Shown piece after piece: positions 43,672 to 51,260 of a stretch of 64,000 bases of DNA; within the stretch, counting starts at the first letter, position 1, and every line of letters begins with the position of its first letter. The stretch lies in assembly GCF_000373565.1 (NCBI RefSeq), contig NZ_KB891831.1:435330-499329 (forward strand), written 5' to 3'. The stretch comes from Streptomyces sp. HmicA12 (GTDB lineage: Bacteria; Actinomycetota; Actinomycetes; Streptomycetales; Streptomycetaceae). A model generated the notes under the pieces. It was not told the origin of the DNA, made no database searches, and saw only the letters and a program-made list of their open reading frames with translations. Made by a program: the position numbers and the translations under genes.

Positions 43672-44963
43672 CTGAACAGCACCTGCAGTGTCTTGAGGGC
43701 AGTGGCACCGTGGCCGGCGGCGTCGAACGAGCCGGCACGGGCAGCATCCATGCCGGTGCCGACGTTTTCCACGGTGTCGTTCTTGATGTCGTCCCACGCG
43801 TTCTTGGCGACACCGTAGGCGCCAGTAACCGCACCGGCGCCGGAAACGCCGATGTCGATGCCGTTGGCCCAGGCAGACGGATTTGCCGCACCCTTCACCA
43901 TCCAGGTAGTGAGGGGGTTGTCGGCGGAGGCGATGCGCTGGGCTGCAGTCCAAGTGTTGCTGCCCACGCTGGACAGCTTCTGCCCCAGCGAGAGGGCCTC
44001 CGCACCGGCGCCTGCCGCCCGCGCTGCGCCGTTGATGCCGCGAGCCAGGGCCCCGGCACCTGGAACCACTCCTAGCGCGTCACCCGCCAGTCCGACGGAG
44101 TTGGTCCAGAAGTCCGCGTCGAACTCGCCCTTGGTGAAACCGTCCTTGATCGAGGCCGACACCGTGGGGTCCGACAGCCGGGAAACCAGGGTGGCGGCGC
44201 TGGCCGCCGCGGCCACCAGCAGCAAGATTGGGCCGACCGGCACTGCGAAGAACAAAGCGGCGAGACCTGCGATCGCGGCAATCGCACCGAGGATGTCGGT
44301 GAGGTTGTCACCGACCCAGTCCATCGCCTTCTCGAACCAGTTCGGCTCCTCGGGAGCCAGGTTGTCCGTCGCATCACGGATGACACGGGCCTGGTTGCGA
44401 GCGTCAGTGGAGTGGTCGTCCTCCAGCTCTCTCGCCCGCCTGATCACATCGTTGTAGGCGTTCTTGGCGTTGGTGACCGACTCGCGCGCCTTGTTCAGTT
44501 CCTCGGTCGCCCTGTCCAGCCGGGTCTGGGCGCTCTTGAGCTCGGCATCGTCGGTGAACGTCCTACCGGCAAGCTTGAGATCAGGGTTGGCCGATGCGCT
44601 CTCCTCCTGACTCTCGGCAGTACGGACCTCGTCCTTGGCCGCTTTAGCCTCGCCGTCGAGCCTCCGCGCCCGGTCCTGGTAGCCATCGAGAGCGCCCTGC
44701 CAAGCGGTCAGCGCAGCTGCAGCCTTGCCGATGGAGGTATGGGCGTTCTTGAGGTTCGTCGGAATCGCGCCGTCGAGCTCTTCCCGAAAGGCGACTGCCG
44801 CATCGCCCTCCCATGAGGTCCCGCTCCGAAGCTTCGTGATCATCTTGTGCGCTTCGGAAATCACCTCGGCTGACTTCTTCAGTTTCGCCGTCAGTTCGGA
44901 CACGGTGCCGAGGTTCCCCGGTGTCGGATTGAAGCCGAGGTGGGTGTATGGATTCGCGGTCAC
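43668..44963 (-). CDS. Putative type VII-secreted carrier protein without evident toxin domain
   Basis: The 431-residue protein begins at GTG 44963, overlapping the WXG100 stop as GTGA. Its N-terminal 110 residues (starting NPYTHLGFNPTPGNLGTVSE, with SGTSWEGDAAVAFREELDGA) are the putative T7SS-secretion-signal domain common in actinobacterial polymorphic toxins. A long coiled coil follows (about 110-215), then a hydrophobic stretch (ILGAIAAIAGLAALFFAVPV with GPILLLVAAAASA). An Ala/Gly-rich helical C-terminus ends ATALKTLQVLFR. Toxins of this class usually end in a distinct enzymatic module; none is seen here, so it may be a pore-forming or structural member. Confidence 0.7.
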   Translation of the reverse strand: MTANPYTHLGFNPTPGNLGTVSELTAKLKKSAEVISEAHKMITKLRSGTSWEGDAAVAFREELDGAIPTNLKNAHTSIGKAAAALTAWQGALDGYQDRARRLDGEAKAAKDEVRTAESQEESASANPDLKLAGRTFTDDAELKSAQTRLDRATEELNKARESVTNAKNAYNDVIRRARELEDDHSTDARNQARVIRDATDNLAPEEPNWFEKAMDWVGDNLTDILGAIAAIAGLAALFFAVPVGPILLLVAAAASAATLVSRLSDPTVSASIKDGFTKGEFDADFWTNSVGLAGDALGVVPGAGALARGINGAARAAGAGAEALSLGQKLSSVGSNTWTAAQRIASADNPLTTWMVKGAANPSAWANGIDIGVSGAGAVTGAYGVAKNAWDDIKNDTVENVGTGMDAARAGSFDAAGHGATALKTLQVLFR

Positions 44964-45271
44964 TTTTCCCCCGACTTTCCCGCAGCCTTGCGGAAGCCGT
45001 CTTCGAGAGCCGTCTCGACTTCCTGGTAGTTGCTCTTGGTCTGCTTGATGCCCTCGGCGAGCTTGCCGGTCTGCTCGGCGATCTGCTCTGAGCCGTACTT
45101 CCAGTGCTCCTGGAACTCGTTGCATGCCGAGTCGAGATCCATGGTCCCGATGCCTGCAGACGACACGTTCTGCATGGACCTGCGGACTTCTTCGAGGGCA
45201 GTTTTGGCGTCGTTCAGGGTCTTCATGAACGACGCGAGCTCATCGGTGTCCGTCTTGAAGTGGTCACCCAC
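44960..45271 (-). CDS. WXG100-like small secreted protein
   Basis: A 103-residue helical-hairpin protein typical of WXG100/EsxA-type type VII substrates in length and layout. The helix-turn-helix pivot is HWKYG (residues about 57-61, W-x-G like), with FMKTLNDAKTALEEVRRSMQ before it and EQTGKLAEGIKQTKSNYQEV after it. It is the first gene of a four-gene leftward operon whose next two genes start in GTGA overlaps. Such proteins usually dimerise with or escort the larger substrate. No EccC-type ATPase gene is in the window. Confidence 0.8.
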   Translation of the reverse strand: MGDHFKTDTDELASFMKTLNDAKTALEEVRRSMQNVSSAGIGTMDLDSACNEFQEHWKYGSEQIAEQTGKLAEGIKQTKSNYQEVETALEDGFRKAAGKSGEK

Positions 45272-45528
45272 TCCGGCCTCCCCGCCCTCACAGCAGCTAT
45301 GGACAGCGCTGCAAGGCCTTCTGATCGCGGTCTGGCGGCCACGTTATCGTGTCACTGGCGAGGGCCGAGGCGAGTGTGAAGCTGATCGCATCGTCGCAGC
45401 GCGGGGTGAGCCGGCAACTCCGTTGAGACAACCGTCAGCGTAGCCGTGAACTGTGCACGAGCGCTCGGGTCGTCCTTCGGGACGAAGAGGTCATGGGTTG
45501 CCATCCCGTCATCCGACAGCTGACATAC

Positions 45529-45571
45529 CGCTCAGGGGCCTGATCCGCAGCACGGATCAGGCCCCTGAGCG
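45529..45571. terminator. Terminator of the Pycsar-like operon
   Basis: CGCTCAGGGGCCTGATCCG (45529-45547) pairs perfectly with 45553-45571 across CAGCA. It begins 20 bases after the effector gene stop. The 320-base stretch between the effector gene and the WXG100 start holds this hairpin and presumably the WXG100 promoter; no further gene was seen. Confidence 0.85.
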
Positions 45572-45590
45572 CTTGTAGGGGGCCGTGCCA

Positions 45591-46130
45591 CTAGGTCGCT
45601 GTCCCCAGCACCATGCCCAGTAGCGAGAGGGTAAAGAAGGCTGCGGTCCACGCCAGTGCGTGGCGTATGCAGCGGTATTTGGTCCAGGCAATCTGGGACA
45701 CGGTTGCCAATTGGCTCAGGTTCCGGGACGTGAGGTCGGTGTGGCTGACCCTCCGCTCTAGGTGCCCGACCGTCGTCGCTAGCCTCGCGTCACCGAAGTA
45801 GTGGGTGCGGCAGCGGTGGGGACGCCCGATCCGCGGGGTCACGGCAAGCCCCAGCAGGACGAGTGCCGGTACGCAGGCGGCGCAGCCCGCCCACAGAAGG
45901 ACCTGCGGAACGACGGCGTACTGACGTGGGGCAATCACACCGCTTGCGATCGCACTGAGCATGGCGGCCAGTGCGGCCCCCAGGGACGCAAGCATGAGTC
46001 CGGCCTTGTTGTCAGCCTTCATGACCTCCTCGCGAGCCTCGGCCAGGAGGACCCTGGCGAGTTCTGCGCCACAGACGGCTGTCGTGTCGGCATCCGGCAC
46101 CGTACCGCCGTCGCTTCCGGGTGTGGTCAT
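45591..46130 (-). CDS. Pycsar system membrane effector family protein (PycTM type)
   Basis: The 179-residue protein matches the PycTM layout. An N-terminal helix carries LLAEAREEVMKADNKAGLML, a family hallmark. Two membrane helices follow (about 46-67 and 74-96), then HYFGDAR near residue 107, a cytosolic helix LSQLATVSQIAWTKYRCIRH, and a last membrane helix ending LLGMVLGTAT. In Pycsar defence, a cyclase makes cCMP or cUMP on phage infection and such effectors damage the membrane. A class III cyclase-like gene lies in the same operon, with one large gene between. No separate nucleotide-binding domain is visible. The family call is strong, the function by analogy. Confidence 0.85.
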   Translation of the reverse strand: MTTPGSDGGTVPDADTTAVCGAELARVLLAEAREEVMKADNKAGLMLASLGAALAAMLSAIASGVIAPRQYAVVPQVLLWAGCAACVPALVLLGLAVTPRIGRPHRCRTHYFGDARLATTVGHLERRVSHTDLTSRNLSQLATVSQIAWTKYRCIRHALAWTAAFFTLSLLGMVLGTAT

Positions 46131-46216
46131 GCCTTCCCTTCCGTTGCGTCGATGTCAGACGGTCGCTCCGGTGTACGGGGCGGCCGAGATGCTGTGTTCT
46201 GATGCAGACAGCTGCG

Positions 46217-48493
46217 TCAGACCGTCGACTGGCGGCGGATCTCGTCCTCCAGCGCGTTCACCGCTTGCCGCACCCGGATGTTCATCGCTGCCGTGTGTTC
46301 CCGGAGCACCGCCTCCGATTCGGCGCGGTGCCGCCGGACCTCCTGTTCGATGGCGTCCTGGGCGATCTCGATGTCCGCCATGGCCCGGTATTCGGTGAGC
46401 CGGACCTCGGCATCGTGGACCTTCACTCCGCTGTTGCTCGCGGTGAGTTCGTGTACGGCGCCGGTGACGGATGGGTCATCCCGTAGCTGCACCAGCGTCC
46501 GGCACAGCGCGCTGACCGCCCGGCTGCGGTTGCCGCTGCGCAGGACATCCGCCCACAGGGACCCGAAGTGGCGGGCGCTGTCTGGGACGTTGCGCAGGAG
46601 TGCCGAGGTGAGCGCTTCGGGAGTCTCCAACCGGGCCGCCTCAAGGAGTTGAACGGCGGTTCGCAGTGCGATCGACCGCTCTCGGGATCCTGGAGTCGTC
46701 CTGGCGATCACGGTCCGCATGAACCGCAGGATGATCAGAGCGCGTTCCGTGTCCTGTTCGGAAGTCTGCAGCAGCAGGACCATGGAGCGGTGGGCTGCGA
46801 AGGCGATCCGCTCCCCACGCTGTGTCAGGAACCAGAGCAACTTGAGCGCGTCCAGACGGTAGAGGGATCCCAGGCGGCCCGTAAGCGCCATGGCCGCCGT
46901 CACCGCGCGGCCCTGCCCGCTGTTGTCCGTCCAGCTCAGCGCTATGTTCAGGGCCTGCGGCGCGAGATGTTCGTCGTCACACATGAACTGCAGCGTCAGC
47001 GCGGCGGTCACCCGCTGGCTGGCGAGCCCGTTGGACCACACCTTCAACATGTTCTCGTCGACCTCGACGACCGCGTTCTGAGCCAAGAGCGCCACACCAC
47101 GGGCCACCTCCGTACGAGTGGCCAGGTCGCCCAGCAGGGCCAGTTCGCCCAGCCATTGGCGCAACGGGTACCAGAGTTCATAGCCGTACAGGTCGTGCAG
47201 TTCCTTGATGACAAGCTCACGGACGCGTGGCGTGGTGAACACCAGACGGCGCTCGCTGCGTCCGGCGCTCCGACCCGACTCGGCCCGATGCTCAGTCGTC
47301 ACGAGTCCCACCGCCCGTTCCCTCCACCGGGCCCGCGACTGCTGGTCAACCGCACCGCGAAGGGGCGATGCGGCCTCCTCGCCCCGCTCCACCACCGGTG
47401 TTTCGCCGCTCTGCTCCCAGTTGTGGATGTGGGTGGTGAGCGCGGCACACTCTTTCTCGAACGTCCGCTCCGGGATGCCCTCAAGAAAGGCGAGGGCCGC
47501 GAGCGGAATCAGATCGGCCGCGGACGGCTGCTTGCGGAACAGCTCCTGAACCAGCTCCTGGTGGGTGTCCTGCAGGTTATCCAGCGCCTTTTGCGCTCCT
47601 TCCCTGGACAGAACCACAGCCGCAGCGACGACGTCTGTAGGCCGTCGCTGTTCGCCGACCCGCTCCAGCAGCTCCTTCTCGGTGTCAAGCTCCAGAGAGG
47701 AGTGCGGCAGCTTCTCCCGACAGTGCTCGAACAGCTCCACGGGGTCCGGGGCCTGCCACGGCACACAGTGGTCACGCAACGCCAGTCGCCGACGGGTCTC
47801 ACGACCCGCCGTGATCACCAGATACGACCCTTTGCGGCGGAGCTCCTCGCTCAGCCGTCCGATCGCGTATGCCTGCACGGACTCGACATGCAGCTCGCCG
47901 ACGTAGTCGAGGATGACGTAACCCTGCCCCGGCTTCAGGTCACGCGACCCCGCGAGCTCGGCCAGGGCGTTGGCGGGCGACAGGCTGCGCAGCCTGGCCT
48001 CCTTGCCCAGGACCTCCCTGATCAGGGCGAGGGAGCTTGCGCCGCGGCCACAGCGGTCCTCGCCGGTCAGCACCACGAGGGCGTTCCGACACAGCTTGTC
48101 GAACGCCTCGTCGAAGCAGGGCTGCGGCGGGTAATAGAACCGCAGGGCCTGGTCAGCCGCCTCGGGTTCGATGGTGCCGGGTGCCAGACCGACAGACGGC
48201 GCGGCGCCGAATCCGAACGCCGCTCCGGAGGCATCGACGCCGCCGTAGAAGTTGTTGTTGACGAGTTGATGGACGCGGCGCAACTCGCCGTAGCCCCGTT
48301 CGTCCTCCTCGTGCTCGTCCGGCTCCTTGCGCCCTCCGAATGGCACGTCCGGTCCAGCACCCGGGTCTTGGGCCTCCACATCCCCTTCCGGGGCCCCGTC
48401 CACGTCCTCCGGTGTGGGCGGCAGGACGTCCTCATCGGGTGCGGATACAGGTAGTACGACCGCCATGTCGTCCGGGGGCGCATCGTCAGCCAC
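46217..48493 (-). CDS. Large P-loop-like protein with helical repeats, Pycsar-like operon
   Basis: This 758-residue protein starts at GTG 48493, eight bases inside the end of the cyclase-like gene (GTGGCTGA), so the two are coupled. An acidic N-terminus is followed at residues 79-96 by a Gly-rich peptide (NNFYGGVDASGAAFGFG) also present at the cyclase C-terminus. Then comes a weak P-loop, GEDRCGRGASS (about 144-154, Arg in place of the Walker A Lys), and a Walker-B-like YVILDYVGE (192-200). The rest is all-alpha with HEAT/TPR-like repeats. This resembles STAND-type conflict proteins, perhaps binding NTP without normal hydrolysis. Family not recognised; the role may be sensing or regulation. 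Confidence 0.7.
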   Translation of the reverse strand: MADDAPPDDMAVVLPVSAPDEDVLPPTPEDVDGAPEGDVEAQDPGAGPDVPFGGRKEPDEHEEDERGYGELRRVHQLVNNNFYGGVDASGAAFGFGAAPSVGLAPGTIEPEAADQALRFYYPPQPCFDEAFDKLCRNALVVLTGEDRCGRGASSLALIREVLGKEARLRSLSPANALAELAGSRDLKPGQGYVILDYVGELHVESVQAYAIGRLSEELRRKGSYLVITAGRETRRRLALRDHCVPWQAPDPVELFEHCREKLPHSSLELDTEKELLERVGEQRRPTDVVAAAVVLSREGAQKALDNLQDTHQELVQELFRKQPSAADLIPLAALAFLEGIPERTFEKECAALTTHIHNWEQSGETPVVERGEEAASPLRGAVDQQSRARWRERAVGLVTTEHRAESGRSAGRSERRLVFTTPRVRELVIKELHDLYGYELWYPLRQWLGELALLGDLATRTEVARGVALLAQNAVVEVDENMLKVWSNGLASQRVTAALTLQFMCDDEHLAPQALNIALSWTDNSGQGRAVTAAMALTGRLGSLYRLDALKLLWFLTQRGERIAFAAHRSMVLLLQTSEQDTERALIILRFMRTVIARTTPGSRERSIALRTAVQLLEAARLETPEALTSALLRNVPDSARHFGSLWADVLRSGNRSRAVSALCRTLVQLRDDPSVTGAVHELTASNSGVKVHDAEVRLTEYRAMADIEIAQDAIEQEVRRHRAESEAVLREHTAAMNIRVRQAVNALEDEIRRQSTV

Positions 48494-49298
48494 CGACGCT
48501 CCCGAAGCCGAAGACAGCACCCCTGGCGTCCACAGGACCCGCGACATTGGTGACGTTGACGTTGTCGGCCCGGTACTCGTTGCTGATCCGCACCCTGCTG
48601 CCGGCCTCGCCCGCGGCGGCCGGTTCCCTCCGGTCCGCCGCGGGCTCCCCCGGTGCAGGGGCCGCGGACTCCCCTTCCTCCGCGGCTCCTGTCTCGTGTG
48701 AGGCCACGGTCGGCGCACCGAGCGCGGGCACGCGCAGCCAAGCCGTAGCCTCGAACTCCTTTACCTGCACAGGGACGCGGCGGAAATCACCTGTGGACAG
48801 GGTCGTGTGACCGCCCGCCACGGTGGACCGGAAGACCTCATCGGACAGCAGCAGCGCCAGGTCGGCCTCAGGGTGTTCGGCCAGAGCTCCATAGAGCGGG
48901 CCCGAGTTCAACAGGCGTGCCGTGGCCACCACGGCCGTACCGGCAAAGCCGTTGTCGGCCAGCTCCACCAGTCCCTGGTGGATGACGACCCGCAGTCGCA
49001 TGCGAGCTGCGAGAACGCGCTGGGCGTTGTAGTCGCGCAACTCCCCGACGAGATGGCGGACGTAGTCATCCACCAGGCGCGGTTCCTTGCCGTCGAGGGG
49101 TCGCACGGCCAGTTGCTCGTCGCCCTTGCATTGGATCTGCCACTGCTGACGGTCAAGGCCGGCGCTTCTGGCGGCACGGTCGAGAAGCCGCGGCAGATCG
49201 TGCTGGATCTCCGACTGCCTACGGTCGCTGTTGCTCCCGTACGCCTGTGCGTCCACGGCTATGCAGGCGCAGGGATAGAAGTCAGGCCACGCAGCCAC
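48486..49298 (-). CDS. Class III nucleotide cyclase-like protein, Pycsar-like operon
   Basis: The 270-residue protein has a class III cyclase-type core. The first strand is ACIAVDAQAY with metal-ligand Asp16. QCKGDEQLAV follows with the second Asp60 in the beta hairpin, then RLRVVIHQGLVE. The GTAVVATARL block (120-129) keeps Arg128 but has Val where the transition-state Asn usually stands. Activity is thus uncertain, though both metal Asp are present. A Pro/Ala/Glu linker leads to a C-terminal peptide NVAGPVDARGAVFGFG shared with the next protein. Start GTG 49298 has GAGAGGA upstream. It fits the cyclase place of a Pycsar operon. Confidence 0.7.
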   Translation of the reverse strand: MAAWPDFYPCACIAVDAQAYGSNSDRRQSEIQHDLPRLLDRAARSAGLDRQQWQIQCKGDEQLAVRPLDGKEPRLVDDYVRHLVGELRDYNAQRVLAARMRLRVVIHQGLVELADNGFAGTAVVATARLLNSGPLYGALAEHPEADLALLLSDEVFRSTVAGGHTTLSTGDFRRVPVQVKEFEATAWLRVPALGAPTVASHETGAAEEGESAAPAPGEPAADRREPAAAGEAGSRVRISNEYRADNVNVTNVAGPVDARGAVFGFGSVGG

Positions 49299-49391
49299 TC
49301 GATCATTTCCTCTCTGGACAGGCGATGGGCAGACACTGCCCATGAAGTGCTGCCCGAGAGGCTAGGAGAAGGCGCGCGAAGTGATCCCGTA

Positions 49392-50105
49392 TCAGTACGG
49401 GTTGTCAGCAAAGACTTTGGCGAATTCAAGTAGCTTCGGAACGTCACAGATGGTTATGTTTCGGTAATGACGCTCCACCAAGCCATGAGCTGTCAGCACA
49501 GCCAGGCTCTTTTCCGCCGTGTTGAGCTTCAGGCCGGCCAGTGAGGCGAGTTCATTCTGCGTCAGTGTCACGCCGAGGTCGCACCGCTTGCCATCACTGT
49601 CCGGTGCGGTCTTCGCGTATGCCTGGCACAACTCGGCGAGGACCCGGGCCAGTCGAGTCAGCGAGTCGTACGCCTGGAAATCGACCCGCCGCCGGTTGGC
49701 CCAGCGCAGCCGGGTAGACAGCATGTGGAGGATGGCCCGCGTGGCGTCCGGGTGGCGGGTGAGGAATGCCTCCAACGTCCGCATCTGGATGATCCTCGCA
49801 GTCACGTCACTGCACGCGATCACAGTGCCGGACCTGGGACGCTCCTCGAAGGCCGCCATCTCGCCGACCAAGTCACCCGCTACCCGTACGGCGAGCAGCA
49901 TGTCGTAGCCGCTCTCAGCGCTGGCGACAACCTTAACGACACCACTCGTGATCAATAGAACGTGACGGCTCTCGTCGCCCTGTTGCAGCAGAGCGCGATG
50001 GGGCGGATACGTGATCGGGGTTCCCTGGCCCAGGAGTTCTTCCCGTGACGCGCTCCGCAAGCGGCCGAGAAAGGTCGATGGCGGCCATGCTTGATACACC
50101 AACAC
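49392..50105 (-). CDS. Crp/Fnr-family regulator with intact cyclic-nucleotide cassette
   Basis: This 237-residue protein has a cyclic-nucleotide-binding beta-barrel (about 27-130) and a C-terminal winged HTH (about 165-225; LTQNELASLAGLKLNTAEKS then LAVLTAHGLVERH). The phosphate-binding cassette reads GEMAAFEERPRSGTV (81-95), with the Gly-Glu and Arg-Ser that contact the cyclic phosphate in Crp. It should therefore be able to bind a cNMP. It is the first gene of the leftward operon that continues with the cyclase-like gene after 93 bases. GTG 50105 is used; a GTG two codons later is equally possible. No ATG gives the complete domain without extra residues. Confidence 0.8.
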   Translation of the reverse strand: MLVYQAWPPSTFLGRLRSASREELLGQGTPITYPPHRALLQQGDESRHVLLITSGVVKVVASAESGYDMLLAVRVAGDLVGEMAAFEERPRSGTVIACSDVTARIIQMRTLEAFLTRHPDATRAILHMLSTRLRWANRRRVDFQAYDSLTRLARVLAELCQAYAKTAPDSDGKRCDLGVTLTQNELASLAGLKLNTAEKSLAVLTAHGLVERHYRNITICDVPKLLEFAKVFADNPY

Positions 50106-50236
50106 CCCCGCGATCTCACTCCGCAGTGCAGCGCACCTTGCAGGTGCCCGACCATGCTGCCGTCGAGTTGCCAGCCGACAAACAGACAGGTAGGGATGTG
50201 GCCAGTTTCCTCGCTTCACATCCGGGATTGGCCGAA

Positions 50237-50253
50237 TGTGCATTCTTTACACA
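50237..50253. promoter_or_regulatory. Crp-like dyad upstream of the Crp/Fnr gene
   Basis: TGTG (50237-50240) and CACA (50250-50253) are separated by nine bases (TGTGCATTCTTTACACA), about 130 bases upstream of the regulator start. The spacing is one base longer than the classical Crp site. A possible autoregulatory site; weak evidence. Confidence 0.3.
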
Positions 50254-50379
50254 CAACGTCCGTCCAGGGCTCGCGGAGCCGCCGTCGCCAATGCCGTGGC
50301 CATCGGCGGCGGGCTGGCTGGTGCACGTGGCCTGCTGGTGGGTGCCGATGTAGGCGACGATGACGAGCCATGCCCACCC

Positions 50380-50520
50380 CCAGCCTCATTGAAGGTGTTG
50401 AGCAGGCCGGAGCCGGTGCCACTGTGCTGCTCGGGAATCCCCGCTGCGCCGAGCTTCGGGAAGAGTGCTGGCGGCATCCCGCCCCTCAGTTGAACGACGA
50501 GTCCGGCACCGCCGCGTTGG
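50380..50520 (-). pseudogene. Possible MFS transporter fragment
   Basis: Leftward codons include FPKLGAAGIPEQHSGTGSGL then LNTFNEAGG, which resembles the conserved helix near the C-terminal half of DHA2-type MFS transporters (VPEHHSGxASGLLNTxxQxGG). No further transporter sequence is readable on either side. It lies in the 520-base stretch between the Crp/Fnr gene and yjbQ; nothing else in that stretch is recognisable apart from the dyad at 50237. Confidence 0.45.
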
Positions 50521-50625
50521 CCAATCGGGCGACACACACGGCGGTGCCGTGCCCGGGAGCAGCATCACGCGCAGAGCACCGCTGCAATGGGCGCGGAAGC
50601 CGCCCTTGGCGACTGCCTACTGATG

Positions 50626-51051
50626 TCACCCACCGAAAAAGCTCAACCGAACCCTCCGGTTGGCGTTATCAACATTGGTGTCCACCAAGCACACCGACTG
50701 CCACGTCCCCAGCTCCAGCCCGCCGGCGACCACCGGCAGCGTCGCGTGCGGCGGCACGAGGGCCGGCAGGACGTGGTCGCGGCCGTGGCCGGGGCTGCCG
50801 TGCCGGTGCTGCCAGCGGTCGTCGGCCGGGAGGAGGGTGTGGAGGGCCGCGAGAAGGTCGTCGTCGCTGCCCGCGCCCGTCTCGATGACGGCGATGCCCG
50901 CGGTGGCGTGCGGGACGAAGATGTTGAGGAGGCCGTCGCGTCCGCGGGCGACCTCGCGCAAGAAGGACTCGCAGTCGCGGGTCAGGTCGACGATCTGCTC
51001 GCTGGACCCGGTGGTCACGTTCAGGACCCGGGTGGTGAAGGCATCGGACAT
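50626..51051 (-). CDS. yjbQ: YjbQ family (secondary thiamine-phosphate synthase) enzyme
   Basis: The 141-residue protein is the complete YjbQ/UPF0047 family fold. LREVARGRDGLLNIFVPHAT then AGIAVIETGAGSDDDLLAAL carries the conserved His/Glu, and WQHRHGSPGHGRDHVLPALV with PPHATLPVV adds more His residues. Some members make thiamine phosphate; the cellular role is not settled. Start MSDAFTTR at 51051. The last 20 codons differ from the displaced copy at 42167-42223 mainly in the middle, as if the 3' end had been replaced by that of an inserted element. Confidence 0.88.
   Translation of the reverse strand: MSDAFTTRVLNVTTGSSEQIVDLTRDCESFLREVARGRDGLLNIFVPHATAGIAVIETGAGSDDDLLAALHTLLPADDRWQHRHGSPGHGRDHVLPALVPPHATLPVVAGGLELGTWQSVCLVDTNVDNANRRVRLSFFGG
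50675..50685. other. Right copy of the island-border repeat in yjbQ
   Basis: TTGGTGTCCAC is repeated in the same orientation at 42213-42223. It encodes the VDTN turn of YjbQ and is the longest exact match at the two island borders, thus the best guess for the recombination core. Confidence 0.5.
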
Positions 51052-51191
51052 GCGGGCCATTCTCGCCCACCCGGGCCGCGGCGCGACGGACCGCGGATCG
51101 CTCGGACCTTGATACGAGGAGTCCGACCAGCGAGACGGCATTGACGGTACGTCGACAACTGGCTACGTTCTGGCGCATGTTGCGTTCAGCC

Positions 51192-51260
51192 ATGCTCACC
51201 ACGCGCGGTCACATCGACCTGCTGCGGGTGGCCTCCGCCGCGTGTCGCCGCGGCTGCTGA
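51192..51260 (+). CDS. Cys-rich leader peptide of the sulfonate operon
   Basis: MLTTRGHIDLLRVASAACRR followed by GC is the 22-residue leader peptide found before actinobacterial sulfur-assimilation genes. An ATG five codons earlier (51177) is in frame. It ends in codons Cys-Arg-Arg-Gly-Cys. Ribosome stalling at these Cys codons when cysteine is low is the known type of control for such leaders. The Cys codons lie inside a hairpin followed by T6 (see separate entry). Confidence 0.8.
   Translation: MLTTRGHIDLLRVASAACRRGC

Noticed and set aside
45353..45504. Possible small gene between the Pycsar-type effector and WXG100 genes
   Set aside because: The leftward ATG at 45504 gives only 22 codons (MATHDLFVRRTTRALV...) before a stop, with no recognisable feature; the stretch is better explained by a terminator and a promoter.
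42167..50685. tRNA gene as island attachment site
   Set aside because: No tRNA-like cloverleaf or T-loop sequence was seen at either border; the matching border sequence is the yjbQ 3' end.
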